Shown here: one piece after another, positions 7,422-15,837 of the stretch
Position numbering within the stretch: position 1 is the stretch's first letter
How the letters are laid out: each line of letters opens with the position of its first letter
DNA from: Betaproteobacteria bacterium
Lineage (GTDB): Bacteria > Pseudomonadota > Gammaproteobacteria > Burkholderiales > Rhodocyclaceae
Direction: 5' to 3'
DNA length: 33,123 nt
Assembly: GCA_012026675.1 (NCBI GenBank)
Contig: VEPA01000054.1
Location: 1-33,123 of the forward strand
Notes under the pieces: generated by a model
The model's database searches: none
What the model was told of the DNA's origin: nothing
Seen by the model: only the letters and a program-made list of their open reading frames with translations
Program-made: the position numbers and the translations under genes

Positions 7422-8840
7422 ATGGCACGCATAGAAGCCACCAATTCCGAATACATAGAAAATCGTACCTTCGATGAAATCGCCGTCGGCGATAGCGCGC
7501 GTCTGGTGCGTACCTTGCGCCAGGAGGACATACAGATGTACGCCATCATGTCCGGCGACATCAATCCCTCGCACGTCGATCCGGAATATGCACATTCCTC
7601 GATGCTGCGTGAGGTCATCGCCCATGGCATGTGGGGTGGCGCACTGATCTCCAACGTGCTCGGCACCCAGTTTCCAGGGCCGGGCACGGTCTACAAGGAT
7701 CAGACGCTGCACTTCTCGCTGCCGGTGCGTGTCGGCGACACGCTGACCGTCACCATCACCTGCGAGAAGAAATTCCCGCGTACCCATCACATGGTGTTCG
7801 ACTGCCTGTGCACCAACCAGGATGGACAAAAGGTGATCAGCGGCACGGCAGAAGTTCTGGCGCCCACCGAAAAAATCAAGCGCCTGAAGGCCAACCTGCC
7901 CGATTTCAAGCTTTCCGAAACGCGCAAGGCGCGCTTCGAGCATCTGCTGGAAATCACCAAGGGACTGAGCCCGGTCTCGATGGCGGTCGCCCATCCCTGC
8001 GACACCGAAGCGCTCAAGGGAGCCTTGCAGGCACGCGACCGCGGCCTGATCATCCCGACTCTGGTCGGCCCCGAGGACAAGATCCGCCAGATCGCCGAGG
8101 GCAATGGGCTCGACCTCTACGGCTGCACCCTGATCAATGTCCCGCACAGCCATGCCGCTGCCGAAGTAGCCGTATCGCTGGCGCGCGAAGGCCAGGTCGA
8201 GGCCCTGATGAAGGGCTCTCTGCACACTGACGAACTGATGAGCGAAGTGGTCGACAAAGCCACCGGCCTGCGCACCGCAAGGCGCATCAGCCATGTCTTC
8301 CTGATGGACGTGCCAACCTACCCGCGCCTGCTGTTCATCACCGACGCCGCGGTCAACGTCGCGCCCGATCTCGCCGCCAAGGTCGACATCGTGCAGAACG
8401 CCATCGACCTTGCGCACATGCTGAAGGTCGCCGATCCCAAGGTGGCGATCCTCGCCGCGGTGGAAACCGTCAACATCACCATGCAGGCCACACTCGACGC
8501 CGCCGCCCTGTGCAAGATGGCCGACCGCGGCCAGATTACCGGCGGCCTGCTGGACGGCCCGCTGGCCTTCGACAATGCCATATCGGTCGTCGCCGCGCGC
8601 ACCAAAGGCATCAAGTCGGCCGTCGCCGGCCAAGCCGATATCCTGCTGGTGCCCGACATCGAATCCGGCAACATGCTGGCCAAGCAGCTGGAATACCTGG
8701 CCGACGCGCTGACCTCGGGCATCGTGTTGGGCGCCAGGGTGCCTATCGTGCTCACCAGCCGCGCCGATTCCGCCGAAACCCGCACCGCCTCCACGGCAGT
8801 GGCCATGGTCATGGCGCACGCAAAACGCAAGAAAATTTAG
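7422..8840 (+). CDS. Bifunctional enoyl-CoA hydratase / phosphate acetyltransferase
   Basis: A 472-residue fusion. Residues about 1-150 are a MaoC/hot-dog R-specific enoyl-CoA hydratase domain with the hydratase-2 dyad D46 and H51 in SGDINPSHVD. The rest is a phosphate acetyl/butyryltransferase domain that exchanges CoA and phosphate on acyl groups, with segments such as LVGPEDKIRQIAE, LMKGSLHTDELM, RRISHVFLMDVP and the C-terminal PDIESGNMLAKQLEYL. The ATG has GGGAG 8 bases upstream. Acetate kinase follows after 11 bases, so together they interconvert acetyl-CoA, acetyl phosphate and acetate. The hydratase domain links this to fatty-acid or hydroxyacyl-CoA pools. The fusion is known and common in betaproteobacteria. 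Confidence 0.93.
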   Translation: MARIEATNSEYIENRTFDEIAVGDSARLVRTLRQEDIQMYAIMSGDINPSHVDPEYAHSSMLREVIAHGMWGGALISNVLGTQFPGPGTVYKDQTLHFSLPVRVGDTLTVTITCEKKFPRTHHMVFDCLCTNQDGQKVISGTAEVLAPTEKIKRLKANLPDFKLSETRKARFEHLLEITKGLSPVSMAVAHPCDTEALKGALQARDRGLIIPTLVGPEDKIRQIAEGNGLDLYGCTLINVPHSHAAAEVAVSLAREGQVEALMKGSLHTDELMSEVVDKATGLRTARRISHVFLMDVPTYPRLLFITDAAVNVAPDLAAKVDIVQNAIDLAHMLKVADPKVAILAAVETVNITMQATLDAAALCKMADRGQITGGLLDGPLAFDNAISVVAARTKGIKSAVAGQADILLVPDIESGNMLAKQLEYLADALTSGIVLGARVPIVLTSRADSAETRTASTAVAMVMAHAKRKKI

Positions 8841-8851
8841 GGAGCAACAAC

Positions 8852-10054
8852 GTGGCCGATGCAATTCTCACCCTCAATGCCGGATCTTCCTCGATCAAGT
8901 TCGCCCTGTTCGCCCGCCAGGCCGAAATATCCCGAAAGCCGGAACTGGTCGGTCAGATCGACGGTATCGGTGCTGCCGGCGGGCAGGCAGCACATCTCAA
9001 GATCAAGGATGCCGCCGGACACGTAAGGGCCGACACCGATCTCGAACTCAATGGCACGGCACAATCCCCGCAAAAGGCCGCCCTGGGTCTTCTGGTGGAA
9101 AGGCTGCGCCGCAGCGACGCGGGCTGGCAGCTTGCCGGCGTCGGCCATCGCATCGTGCATGGCGCGGAGAAGTTTTCGCAGCCGGTCGTGCTCAATAGCG
9201 CCATGATCGACACCCTGCGTGGCTTCACACCGCTGGCGCCCCTGCACCAACCGCACAACCTGGCCGGCGTCGATGCCCTGACTGCGGCCCTGCCCGACAC
9301 ACCGCAGATCGCCTGCTTCGACACGGCGTTTCACCGCAGCCAGCCCGAATTGGCTCAACTGTTTGCCCTGCCCCGGGCCATCACGGCGCAAGGCGTGCGT
9401 CGCTATGGCTTTCACGGCCTGTCTTACGAATACATTGCCGAGGTACTGCCGCAACATCTCGACCCCGACCTTGCCCGCGGTCGTGTCATCGTCGCTCATC
9501 TCGGCAATGGCGCCTCGATGTGCGCCTTGAAAGACCTGACGAGTCAGGCCTCGACCATGGGCTTCACCGCCGTCGATGGCCTGATGATGGGCACCCGCAC
9601 CGGCAACCTCGATCCCGGCGTTCTGCTCTACCTGATGGATTACCGGAAGATGGACAGCAAGGCCCTGACCAGCCTGCTCTACAAGGAATCCGGCCTGCTC
9701 GGCGTCTCCGGCATCAGCGGCGACATGCGCGTGCTGCTGGAATCAGCGGCGCCCGAAGCACGCGAGGCCATCGACCTGTTCTGCTACCGCATCGTGCGGG
9801 AAATCGGCTCGCTCGCCTCGGCGCTGGGCGGGCGCGATGCCCTGGTATTCACCGGCGGCATCGGCGAGCATGGCGCTCCGGTGCGCGAACAGGTGTGCCG
9901 CCAACTTGGCTGGCTCGGATTGACCCTGAATCCGGCCGCCAATACCGCCAACGCGACAAAAATTTCGGCCGCCGACAGTCGGATTGCGACTTGCGTCATA
10001 CCCACTAATGAAGAATGGATTATTGCCCGGCACACCGCAAAGCTCATCCGCTGA
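8852..10054 (+). CDS. ackA: Acetate kinase
   Basis: A 400-residue ASKHA-family kinase that transfers phosphate between acetyl phosphate and ADP. Visible motifs: ILTLNAGSSSIKFALF at the N terminus, GHRIVHGAEKF, the ACFDTAFHRSQP segment, RRYGFHGLSYEYI, VIVAHLGNGASMCAL, MMGTRTGNLDPG, GVSGISGDMR and LVFTGGIGEHGAPVR. The length is normal for the family. The start is GTG at 8852 with GGAG at 7 bases spacing, just after the stop of the MaoC-PTA gene; an upstream open frame in this phase overlaps that gene and is ignored. It works as the second half of the Pta-AckA pathway and is probably co-transcribed with its neighbour. Confidence 0.95.
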   Translation: MADAILTLNAGSSSIKFALFARQAEISRKPELVGQIDGIGAAGGQAAHLKIKDAAGHVRADTDLELNGTAQSPQKAALGLLVERLRRSDAGWQLAGVGHRIVHGAEKFSQPVVLNSAMIDTLRGFTPLAPLHQPHNLAGVDALTAALPDTPQIACFDTAFHRSQPELAQLFALPRAITAQGVRRYGFHGLSYEYIAEVLPQHLDPDLARGRVIVAHLGNGASMCALKDLTSQASTMGFTAVDGLMMGTRTGNLDPGVLLYLMDYRKMDSKALTSLLYKESGLLGVSGISGDMRVLLESAAPEAREAIDLFCYRIVREIGSLASALGGRDALVFTGGIGEHGAPVREQVCRQLGWLGLTLNPAANTANATKISAADSRIATCVIPTNEEWIIARHTAKLIR

Positions 10055-10168
10055 GCAGGCACTTTCGCGTTTTGTCAGGCCTGTCGCGCCTGTCAACCCC
10101 TTTGACGCGACACGCGGAACAATCCAAGCAATAAGCGACCCAAATCGGCATCAGGCCAAGGTTTGAAA

Positions 10169-10195
10169 AGCAGCGCCATCCTGCTGTTTTTCTTC
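10169..10195 (+). terminator. Possible rho-independent terminator after ackA
   Basis: A 5-bp stem AGCAG/CTGCT with a 7-base loop (10169-10185), followed by GTTTTTCTT. The stem is short, but A residues before it can pair with the T-run. It lies 115 bases past the ackA stop. Confidence 0.45.
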
Positions 10196-10215
10196 CCATT
10201 TCCTTTGCCAAAAAC

Positions 10216-10263
10216 ATACTATATCTAGTAGGGCGCACTCAATGGCTGCACTAGACAGTTATG
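10216..10263. promoter_or_regulatory. NrdR box pair upstream of nrdJ
   Basis: ATACTATATCTAGTAG at 10216-10231 fits the NrdR box consensus (acaCwAtATaTwGtgt) well. Exactly 32 bases further on, GCACTAGACAGTTATG (10248-10263) keeps the left half of a second box (CACTA) but has a degenerate right half. A spacing of about three helical turns between boxes is typical for NrdR, the repressor of ribonucleotide reductase genes. The boxes are 113-160 bases before the nrdJ start. Confidence 0.65.
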
Positions 10264-10281
10264 TAATTAACTGTTTTTATT
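10255..10281 (+). terminator. Terminator-like hairpin in the nrdJ upstream region
   Basis: ACAGTTA (10255-10261) and TAACTGT (10268-10274) form a perfect 7-bp stem with a 6-base loop, followed by TTTTTATT. It overlaps the second, degenerate NrdR box. It could end transcription from ackA, or, if the nrdJ promoter lies at the NrdR boxes, act as a leader attenuator. It is followed by an AT-rich palindrome, TTTTTATTAAATAAAAA, that may serve as an UP element. No B12 riboswitch box is seen in the 321-base gap. Confidence 0.45.
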
Positions 10282-10375
10282 AAATAAAAAATTTTCTGCT
10301 TTTCACGAACGAGAGCTGGAGTTATGCTTCGGCGCTCACTGGAACCTTAAACGGAACTGTCCTTCGGAAGAGACC

Positions 10376-13270
10376 ATGACAACGACAACTAATAATACTG
10401 AGGAATCAACAAACTACGAGCACACAGGGCAGATGGACCTGCCCCTGCCGCAGGAAATATCGGGCGAAGTGCTGGTCGAAAAATACGCAAAGGGCACGGA
10501 ACGCGCCGTGCGCGACGTGCGCAGCCGGGTGGCGCGTGCGCTGGCGTCGATCGAGGCCGAAGACAAGCGTGCCTTTTGGGAGGCGCGCTTCCTCGAAGCC
10601 CAGGAAAACGGCTTCGTTCCGGCCGGCCGCATCAACTCGGCCGCCGGTACCGACCTCTGCGCCACGCTGATCAACTGCTTCGTGCAACCGGTGGGCGATT
10701 CGATCTCGGAAATCGTCGACGGCCGCCCCGGCATCTACACCGCCCAGCTGCAGGCCGCCGAGACCATGCGCCGCGGCGGCGGCGAGGGCTACGACATTTC
10801 GTCGATCCGTCCGATCGGCGCCCATGTCAAGGGCACGCCGTCGCGCGCCTCGGGCCCGGTGTCCTACATGCGCGTCTTCGACCGCTCCTGCGAGACCGTC
10901 GAGTCCGCGGGTTCGCGCCGCGGCGCGCAGATGGGCGTGCTGCGCTGCGACCACCCGGACATCGAGGAATTCATCCACGCCAAGGATGCCGGCGACCTGA
11001 CCAACTTCAACATCTCGGTCGGCGTCACCGATCCCTTCATGCAGGCCGTCGAAGCCGACGGCGACATCGAACTGTCGCATCGCGCCACACCATCGGCCGA
11101 CATCAAGGCTGCCGGTGCCTACCAGCGCGGCGATGGCAGCTGGGTCTATCGCAAGGTGCGCGCGCGCGACCTGTGGGAGCAGATCATGCGCTCCACCTAC
11201 GACCACGCCGAGCCGGGCATCCTGTTCCTCGACCGCATGAACAAGGACAACAACCTTTACTACTGCGAAACCATCGAGGCCACCAACCCTTGCGCCGAAC
11301 AGCCGCTGCCGCCCTACGGCTGCTGCTGCCTGGGCTCGATCAACCTGACTCTGTTCGTCAAGGACGCCTTCAGCAAGAACCCCACGTTCGATTTCGCCGC
11401 CTTCGGCCGCGTCATAGACACTTCGGTGCGCATGCTCGACAACGTACTCGACGCCACGCACTGGCCACTCGAGCAGCAGCTCAAGGAGGCACAGAACAAG
11501 CGTCGGGTGGGCCTCGGTTTCACCGGCCTGGGCGATGCCCTGATCATGCTCAAGCTGCGCTACGACACCGACGGCGCGCGCGACATGGCGACGAAGATCT
11601 CCGAATACATGCGCGACCGTTCCTATCTTTACTCAGTGGAACTGGCCAAGGAACGCGGCGCCTTTCCGCTGTTCAACGCCGACATGTACCTGTCCGGCGG
11701 CAACTTCGCCTCGCGCCTGCCGCAGGAGATCAAGGACCAGATCCGCAAGCACGGCCTGCGCAATTCGCACCTGCTGTCGATCGCGCCCACCGGCACCATC
11801 AGCCTGGCCTTCGCCGACAATGCCAGCAACGGCATCGAGCCACCCTTCTCCTGGGTCTACACGCGCAAGAAGCGCATGGCCGACGGAACCTTCAAGGAAT
11901 ACGCGGTCGAGGACTACGCCTGGCGCCTTTACAAGCACCAGGGCGGCGATATCTCCAAGCTGCCGAACTACTTCGTCACGGCGCTGGAAATCTCGGCCCA
12001 GGCGCATGAGCGCATGGTCGCCGCCGTCGCACCCTATGTCGATACATCGATCTCGAAGACGGTGAATGTCCCCGCCGACTATCCCTATTCCGAGTTCGAA
12101 GACCTCTACATGGTGGCCTGGAAATCCGGCCTCAAGGGACTCGCCACCTACCGGCCCAACTCGGTACTCGGCAGCGTGCTCTCCGTCGCCCAGACCCCTG
12201 CGGAAAACGCCCAGAAGCAGCCGCAGGACGTCAAGATCGATTCCGCCAACCGCCGCCTGTCGATCGGCGCCCTGCCCGCCCCGGTGCTGGCATCCCTGCG
12301 CTGGCCGGGCCGGCCGCGCATGACCGACGGCAATGCGGCATGGACCTACATGGTCGAAGCGCCGCACGGCGAGTTCGCCCTGTTCGTCGGCCAGATCGAG
12401 AACGAGTCGGGGCGCGACGTGCCCTTCGAGGTCTGGGTCAATGGCGCCGAACAGCCGCGCGGCATCGGCGCCGTGGCCAAGACCCTGTCGATGGACATGC
12501 GTGCCAACGACAAGGCCTGGCTCAAGCTCAAGCTCGACGCCCTGGCCAGGACGCCGGACGACGACGCCTTCGAACTGCCGCTGCCGCCCAACGGCGAGAG
12601 GAAACTCGTTCCCGGCGTGGTTTCCGCGCTGGCCCAGGTGGTGCGCTACCGCTGCGAAAAGCTCGGCGCGCTGGAAGGCAATGAAGCCACTCCCGTGATT
12701 GACTGCATGTTCAGCCGCGACGAGCCGAAAACCGGCACCGACGGCACGCTGTCCTGGACCGTTGATGTGGTCAATCCGGCCGCCGGCGAAGAATTTGTGC
12801 TGGGCCTGAAGGAAATCACCTTGCCCGACGGCGTCACGCGGCCCTACTCGGTCTGGCTCTCCGGCCACTATCCGCGCGCCCTGGACGGCCTGACGCGCCT
12901 GCTCTCGCTCGATATGCGCGTGCTCGACCCGGCCTGGATCGGCATGAAGCTGAGGAAACTCCTGAACTACGCCGAACCGCTGGGCGATTTCATGGCCCGC
13001 GTCCCCGGCTCCAGCAAGCAGCAGAACTGGCCCTCGACGGTCGCCTACATCGCGCGCCTGATCATGCACCGCTACGCCATGCTCGGCATCCTCGACGAGA
13101 ACGGTTACCCGACCCGCGAAATGGGCATCCTTGTAGTCCCCGAGCAGAAGAGCGGCGGCGTCAAGGTCATGCAGGGCTCACTGTGCGGCGAATGCGGCAA
13201 TTACACCGTCATTCGCAAGGACGGATGCGACTTCTGCTCTGCCTGCGGGGCAGTGGGGAGTTGCGGCTGA
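10376..13270 (+). CDS. nrdJ: Adenosylcobalamin-dependent (class II) ribonucleoside-diphosphate reductase
   Basis: A 964-residue enzyme that makes deoxyribonucleotides with a B12-generated thiyl radical and therefore without needing oxygen. The active site N304-P-C306-A-E308 is present in [21 protein letters not shown]101 ([10 protein letters not shown]) and C317, 11 residues after the radical cysteine, match the redox pair of class II enzymes; C317 lies in an unusual Cys triplet 316-318. The [10 protein letters not shown] nucleotide-binding loop is present. After about residue 600 come two related modules of the long betaproteobacterial form, then a Cys-rich tail ([15 protein letters not shown]) suited to relaying electrons or binding zinc. 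No intein is seen. The ATG at 10376 follows a weak GGAAGAG site. NrdR boxes upstream indicate dNTP-responsive repression. Confidence 0.95.
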   Translation: MTTTTNNTEESTNYEHTGQMDLPLPQEISGEVLVEKYAKGTERAVRDVRSRVARALASIEAEDKRAFWEARFLEAQENGFVPAGRINSAAGTDLCATLINCFVQPVGDSISEIVDGRPGIYTAQLQAAETMRRGGGEGYDISSIRPIGAHVKGTPSRASGPVSYMRVFDRSCETVESAGSRRGAQMGVLRCDHPDIEEFIHAKDAGDLTNFNISVGVTDPFMQAVEADGDIELSHRATPSADIKAAGAYQRGDGSWVYRKVRARDLWEQIMRSTYDHAEPGILFLDRMNKDNNLYYCETIEATNPCAEQPLPPYGCCCLGSINLTLFVKDAFSKNPTFDFAAFGRVIDTSVRMLDNVLDATHWPLEQQLKEAQNKRRVGLGFTGLGDALIMLKLRYDTDGARDMATKISEYMRDRSYLYSVELAKERGAFPLFNADMYLSGGNFASRLPQEIKDQIRKHGLRNSHLLSIAPTGTISLAFADNASNGIEPPFSWVYTRKKRMADGTFKEYAVEDYAWRLYKHQGGDISKLPNYFVTALEISAQAHERMVAAVAPYVDTSISKTVNVPADYPYSEFEDLYMVAWKSGLKGLATYRPNSVLGSVLSVAQTPAENAQKQPQDVKIDSANRRLSIGALPAPVLASLRWPGRPRMTDGNAAWTYMVEAPHGEFALFVGQIENESGRDVPFEVWVNGAEQPRGIGAVAKTLSMDMRANDKAWLKLKLDALARTPDDDAFELPLPPNGERKLVPGVVSALAQVVRYRCEKLGALEGNEATPVIDCMFSRDEPKTGTDGTLSWTVDVVNPAAGEEFVLGLKEITLPDGVTRPYSVWLSGHYPRALDGLTRLLSLDMRVLDPAWIGMKLRKLLNYAEPLGDFMARVPGSSKQQNWPSTVAYIARLIMHRYAMLGILDENGYPTREMGILVVPEQKSGGVKVMQGSLCGECGNYTVIRKDGCDFCSACGAVGSCG

Positions 13271-13292
13271 AATCGTCCAACCGCAAAGGAGA

Positions 13293-13317
13293 AGCCCGGC
13301 TCAGGCCGGGCTTTTTT
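13293..13317 (+). terminator. Rho-independent terminator of nrdJ
   Basis: AGCCCGGC (13293-13300), loop TCAG, GCCGGGCT (13305-13312) and a run of six T residues. It begins 22 bases after the nrdJ stop. The stop codon of the convergent hydrolase gene (13301-13303) lies in the loop, so the two genes share this element. Confidence 0.92.
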
Positions 13318-14161
13318 CTTGTTGCGAGGCTGAGCCGCCCTGCCCACCTAGCATACGCACCGCATCGAGCCGCTCCATCCAGCGCAGCACCTCCTGCACG
13401 GTTTCCTGCGGGCGCTCGAAGGGAAACAGATGCGTGCCTTCGAGCCAGCTGATGCGTCCCTGCGTGATGCGCTGCGTGGCGGCGAGTCCGGCCTGGCGCA
13501 CCTCGCGCGAGCGCGTGCCGGCGATAAAGGCCACCGGACCGCCCGGCGGATGCAAACGCAGGTAGGGCACCAGGCGGTGCGGCACGGTCGAGTAGATTTC
13601 GGCTTCGATTTCCCGGCGGAATTTCAGACGCCGGCCTTTGCCGCTGCGATCCGCCGGGTCCTGCTCGGTGCCGTGGCGGACATAGTCGTCGAGAACATCC
13701 GGGTGCCAGCGCGCGAACATCGGCTTTCTGGCGAAATGACTATGTACTGCGCCCAAGTCGGGCCAGCGGTCGCGGCGCCTGACCGCTACCGCTGCCGGCG
13801 ATATCCGGTCCATCTGTCCGATCGCCTTGACCACGCTGACCAGGCCGGACTTCCAGCCATAGACGATGGGCGAATCGAGCAGCACCATGCCGCGCACGCG
13901 ATCGGGACGCCGACCGGCCGCCAGCAGGCTGAGATAACCGCCCATCGAGTGCCCCACCAGCCAAAGCCGCGGCTGCGGCAGGCTGTCGATCAGTTCCGTG
14001 AGCTGCTGCGTCATGCCGCTCCAGCGACGATCGACGGGGAATTGCGCATCGTGGCCGAAATACTCGATGGCCGCCACCTCGTGCCCGGCAGCGCGCCAGC
14101 CGGCGAACAACTGGCGGTAAGTCGAGGCACTGTAACTGTTGGCGTGGGAAAAAACGATCAT
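13301..14161 (-). CDS. Alpha/beta hydrolase
   Basis: A 286-residue alpha/beta hydrolase. The nucleophile elbow is GHSMGG with S72; FSHANSYSA near the N terminus would form the oxyanion region, and the His of EGTHLFPFERP is the likely catalytic base. The usual Asp before that His is not obvious in VAFIAGTRSREVR, so the acid may come from another position. The cap region is Arg-rich (RRRDRWPDL, DRSGKGRRLKFRRE). No signal peptide is present, so it should be cytoplasmic. The ATG follows AAAGG at 5 bases and lies 14 bases after the GIY-YIG gene, suggesting an operon. The substrate is unknown. Confidence 0.85.
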   Translation of the reverse strand: MIVFSHANSYSASTYRQLFAGWRAAGHEVAAIEYFGHDAQFPVDRRWSGMTQQLTELIDSLPQPRLWLVGHSMGGYLSLLAAGRRPDRVRGMVLLDSPIVYGWKSGLVSVVKAIGQMDRISPAAVAVRRRDRWPDLGAVHSHFARKPMFARWHPDVLDDYVRHGTEQDPADRSGKGRRLKFRREIEAEIYSTVPHRLVPYLRLHPPGGPVAFIAGTRSREVRQAGLAATQRITQGRISWLEGTHLFPFERPQETVQEVLRWMERLDAVRMLGGQGGSASQQEKSPA

Positions 14162-14175
14162 GGCGCCTTTGCGGA

Positions 14176-14463
14176 TCAGGAGGGCGACGCCAGCAGCGGG
14201 TCAGGCGTCATGGTCGCCGCGTAGGCCCGTTTTTCAGCGGCCGTCAGCTGCTTGATGCGGTACTCGGCCTTCGAGGCCGCCGAGCGGTCTGGATGCGCTT
14301 CGGCTGCCAGCATGCGTACCGGTGCATGCAAGCGCATGAAGCGCGCGCCGCGGCCGTCACGGTGGGCGGCGAAGCGCGCCGCCAGGTCGACGGTGATCCC
14401 CGTGTAGAGACTGCCGTCGCTGCATTCGATCAGGTAGACGTACCAGGTCTTTGACGCGGACAT
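14176..14463 (-). CDS. GIY-YIG nuclease-fold protein (UPF0213/YhbQ-like)
   Basis: A 95-residue single-domain protein of the small GIY-YIG family. The signature is modified to VYLIECSDGSLYTG, followed by T-V-D-L-A-A-R-F with the conserved Arg, HRDGRGARFMRLHAPVRM and the Glu-containing SKAEYRIKQLTAAEKRA. Members of this group are predicted structure-specific nucleases, with roles in DNA repair suggested for some. It begins 4 bases after the stop of the upstream unknown gene and precedes the hydrolase by 14 bases, so the three genes are probably one transcript. Confidence 0.9.
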   Translation of the reverse strand: MSASKTWYVYLIECSDGSLYTGITVDLAARFAAHRDGRGARFMRLHAPVRMLAAEAHPDRSAASKAEYRIKQLTAAEKRAYAATMTPDPLLASPS

Positions 14464-14467
14464 CGGT

Positions 14468-14902
14468 TCAGGTCAATAGCGGATGCATCCAGACGAACAT
14501 CGCCTGTCCCTGCGAGTCGGCGAGCCGCGCCAGATCGGCCAGCTCGAACACCAGCGTCTGCACGTCGGCCGTTTCCCACTGTTCCATTTCGTACTCTTCG
14601 GTGGCCGCGAGTTCCTCGGCGACCAGTTCCAGCGCCTCCTCGTCCAGAGTGGCCAGGCGCTCCATGAGTTCGTCGGCCATGCGCAGCACCACGGCGCCTT
14701 CGTCGGCGACATAGACAGGCTCGTAGGTGCCGACAGCCGACTCGAACTCGTCGCCGGTGAGCAGGCAGTGCAAAGTGGCGATCTTGGCCGTGTCGATGCC
14801 GCGCCGCTCGATGCCGCTCCATTCGTCTACCGGCCGCAAGGATTCGCCGATCGCGGCGTATTCATCTTCCTCGGCGGCAATGATGTTGGTCAGTATTCCC
14901 AA
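14468..14902 (-). CDS. Acidic hypothetical protein, 144 aa
   Basis: I do not recognise a named family with confidence. The protein begins M-G-I-L-T-N-I-I-A-A-E-E and is strongly acidic, with helical stretches such as MADELMERLATLDEEALELVAEELAATEE and a C terminus LADSQGQAMFVWMHPLLT. There is no signal peptide or membrane segment. The start is TTG at 14902, chosen because a strong AAAGGAG site lies 7 bases upstream and no ATG fits. It is the first gene of the short operon with the GIY-YIG protein and the hydrolase. Confidence 0.75.
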   Translation of the reverse strand: MGILTNIIAAEEDEYAAIGESLRPVDEWSGIERRGIDTAKIATLHCLLTGDEFESAVGTYEPVYVADEGAVVLRMADELMERLATLDEEALELVAEELAATEEYEMEQWETADVQTLVFELADLARLADSQGQAMFVWMHPLLT

Positions 14903-14949
14903 ACGACTTCTCCTTTATGTCCCCGGCTATGCCTGGGAAGGTATCCCCT

Positions 14950-14971
14950 GGCGGGATGTGCAATTCCCGCC
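14950..14971. other. Inverted repeat between the RNase HI gene and the acidic protein gene
   Basis: GGCGGGA (14950-14956) and TCCCGCC (14965-14971) form a perfect 7-bp stem with an 8-base loop, 42 bases past the stop of the RNase HI-like gene on the minus strand. No T-run follows, so a terminator is uncertain. Confidence 0.35.
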
Positions 14972-15012
14972 GATCATAGCGGAAGCCGCGCAACAAGCGC
15001 CTGCCAATCCGC

Positions 15013-15474
15013 TCAGCGCGTCCGTCGCCGTCCGCGCGCGATCGGCAGTGGACTCGGCGGCAAGCTCAGCGCCTGGCGCGACAGGCGATCCGCCTCGCGA
15101 TTGTGATGGCGAGGAATCCACAACAATTGCAGTTCCTCGAAACGCCCCAGCCAGTCGCGCGCAGCGGCAATCAACAGGCGCAGGCGGACAACCTTGGTAC
15201 CGTCCGGCCCGCGAACATAGCGCAGTGCCACATCGCTGTCGCCGTGCAGCAGCAGGCGGCGCGCACCGGCCGCAGCGGCCATTTCAAGCGCCGCGCAAAG
15301 CGCGTGCAGTTCGGCCTCGTTGTTGCAGCCGGAAACATTCAGCAGAACGGATTTTTCCTTGCGCCGGCCGTCGGGCGCGACCAGCACTGCGCCGATGCCG
15401 ATCTTGCCCGGATTGGGCAAGGCGCAGCCGTCGAACCAGGCCTGCCAGAAATCCTCGACGACCGTTGGCCTCAG
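15013..15474 (-). CDS. RNase HI-like protein with unclear start
   Basis: An RNase H-fold protein of about 153 residues. The four catalytic acids are visible: D in WFDGCALPNPG, E in NNEAELHALCAALE, D in LLLHGDSDVALRYV and D in HNREADRLSRQAL. The C terminus is short and basic (RGRRRTR). Similarity begins around WQAWFDG, but no ATG, GTG or TTG lies in frame close to it. The only near candidate is CTG at 15474-15472, overlapping the TGA of the upstream gene as CTGA. The nearest GTG in frame is at 15552, inside that gene, and would add an Arg-rich leader. I place the start at CTG with low certainty. The coding part itself is well supported. Confidence 0.8.
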   Translation of the reverse strand: MRPTVVEDFWQAWFDGCALPNPGKIGIGAVLVAPDGRRKEKSVLLNVSGCNNEAELHALCAALEMAAAAGARRLLLHGDSDVALRYVRGPDGTKVVRLRLLIAAARDWLGRFEELQLLWIPRHHNREADRLSRQALSLPPSPLPIARGRRRTR

Positions 15475-15746
15475 AACAAACTTGCGACGACGAAACGGTC
15501 GCGCGCGGCGAGCTTTTCCAGGCCCCTGACGACTTCGAGCGAGGCGCCCCACTTCATGATGTGCGCCAGAAAGGTCGTCAGCGCCTGCGACAGCGCATAA
15601 CCGGTTTCCTTCCACTCCTGACGGAACTCGTCGAAGCCGACCGTCTTGGCCGAAAGCTTGCCGCTTTTCATCGGCACCAGCGTGACGCTGTCGCCGCGAT
15701 GGCGGATCACGATGGCGGTGGTGCGCTTGCCGTTGATGACAACCAC
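15471..15746 (-). CDS. Hypothetical protein, 91 aa
   Basis: A small protein of no family that I recognise. It starts at GTG (VVINGKRTTAIVIRHRGDSV) with GGAG 6 bases upstream; the ATG two bases further upstream is out of frame. The first half looks like a small beta-rich domain and the second half is helical (TTFLAHIMKWGASLEVVRGLEKL). There is no signal peptide. It overlaps or abuts the RNase HI-like gene, which suggests that the pair is translated together. Confidence 0.7.
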   Translation of the reverse strand: MVVINGKRTTAIVIRHRGDSVTLVPMKSGKLSAKTVGFDEFRQEWKETGYALSQALTTFLAHIMKWGASLEVVRGLEKLAARDRFVVASLF

Positions 15747-15837
15747 ATGAGTCTCCCTGTCTGGCTGACGGTGTCGAGACTAACCGCAATGCAAGTCGAA
15801 CGAGACTTGGAAAAAATGTCCTTTTGGGCGCCAGCTT

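Noticed and set aside
7407-8864. Long minus-strand frame opposite the MaoC-PTA gene
   Set aside because: Shadow frame rich in His, Gly, Asp and Gln with no recognisable domain; the plus-strand gene is certain.
10055-10375. Possible B12 riboswitch before the B12-dependent reductase
   Set aside because: I looked for the B12 box and the conserved GCCACTG-type core and found neither; the NrdR boxes explain the regulation better.
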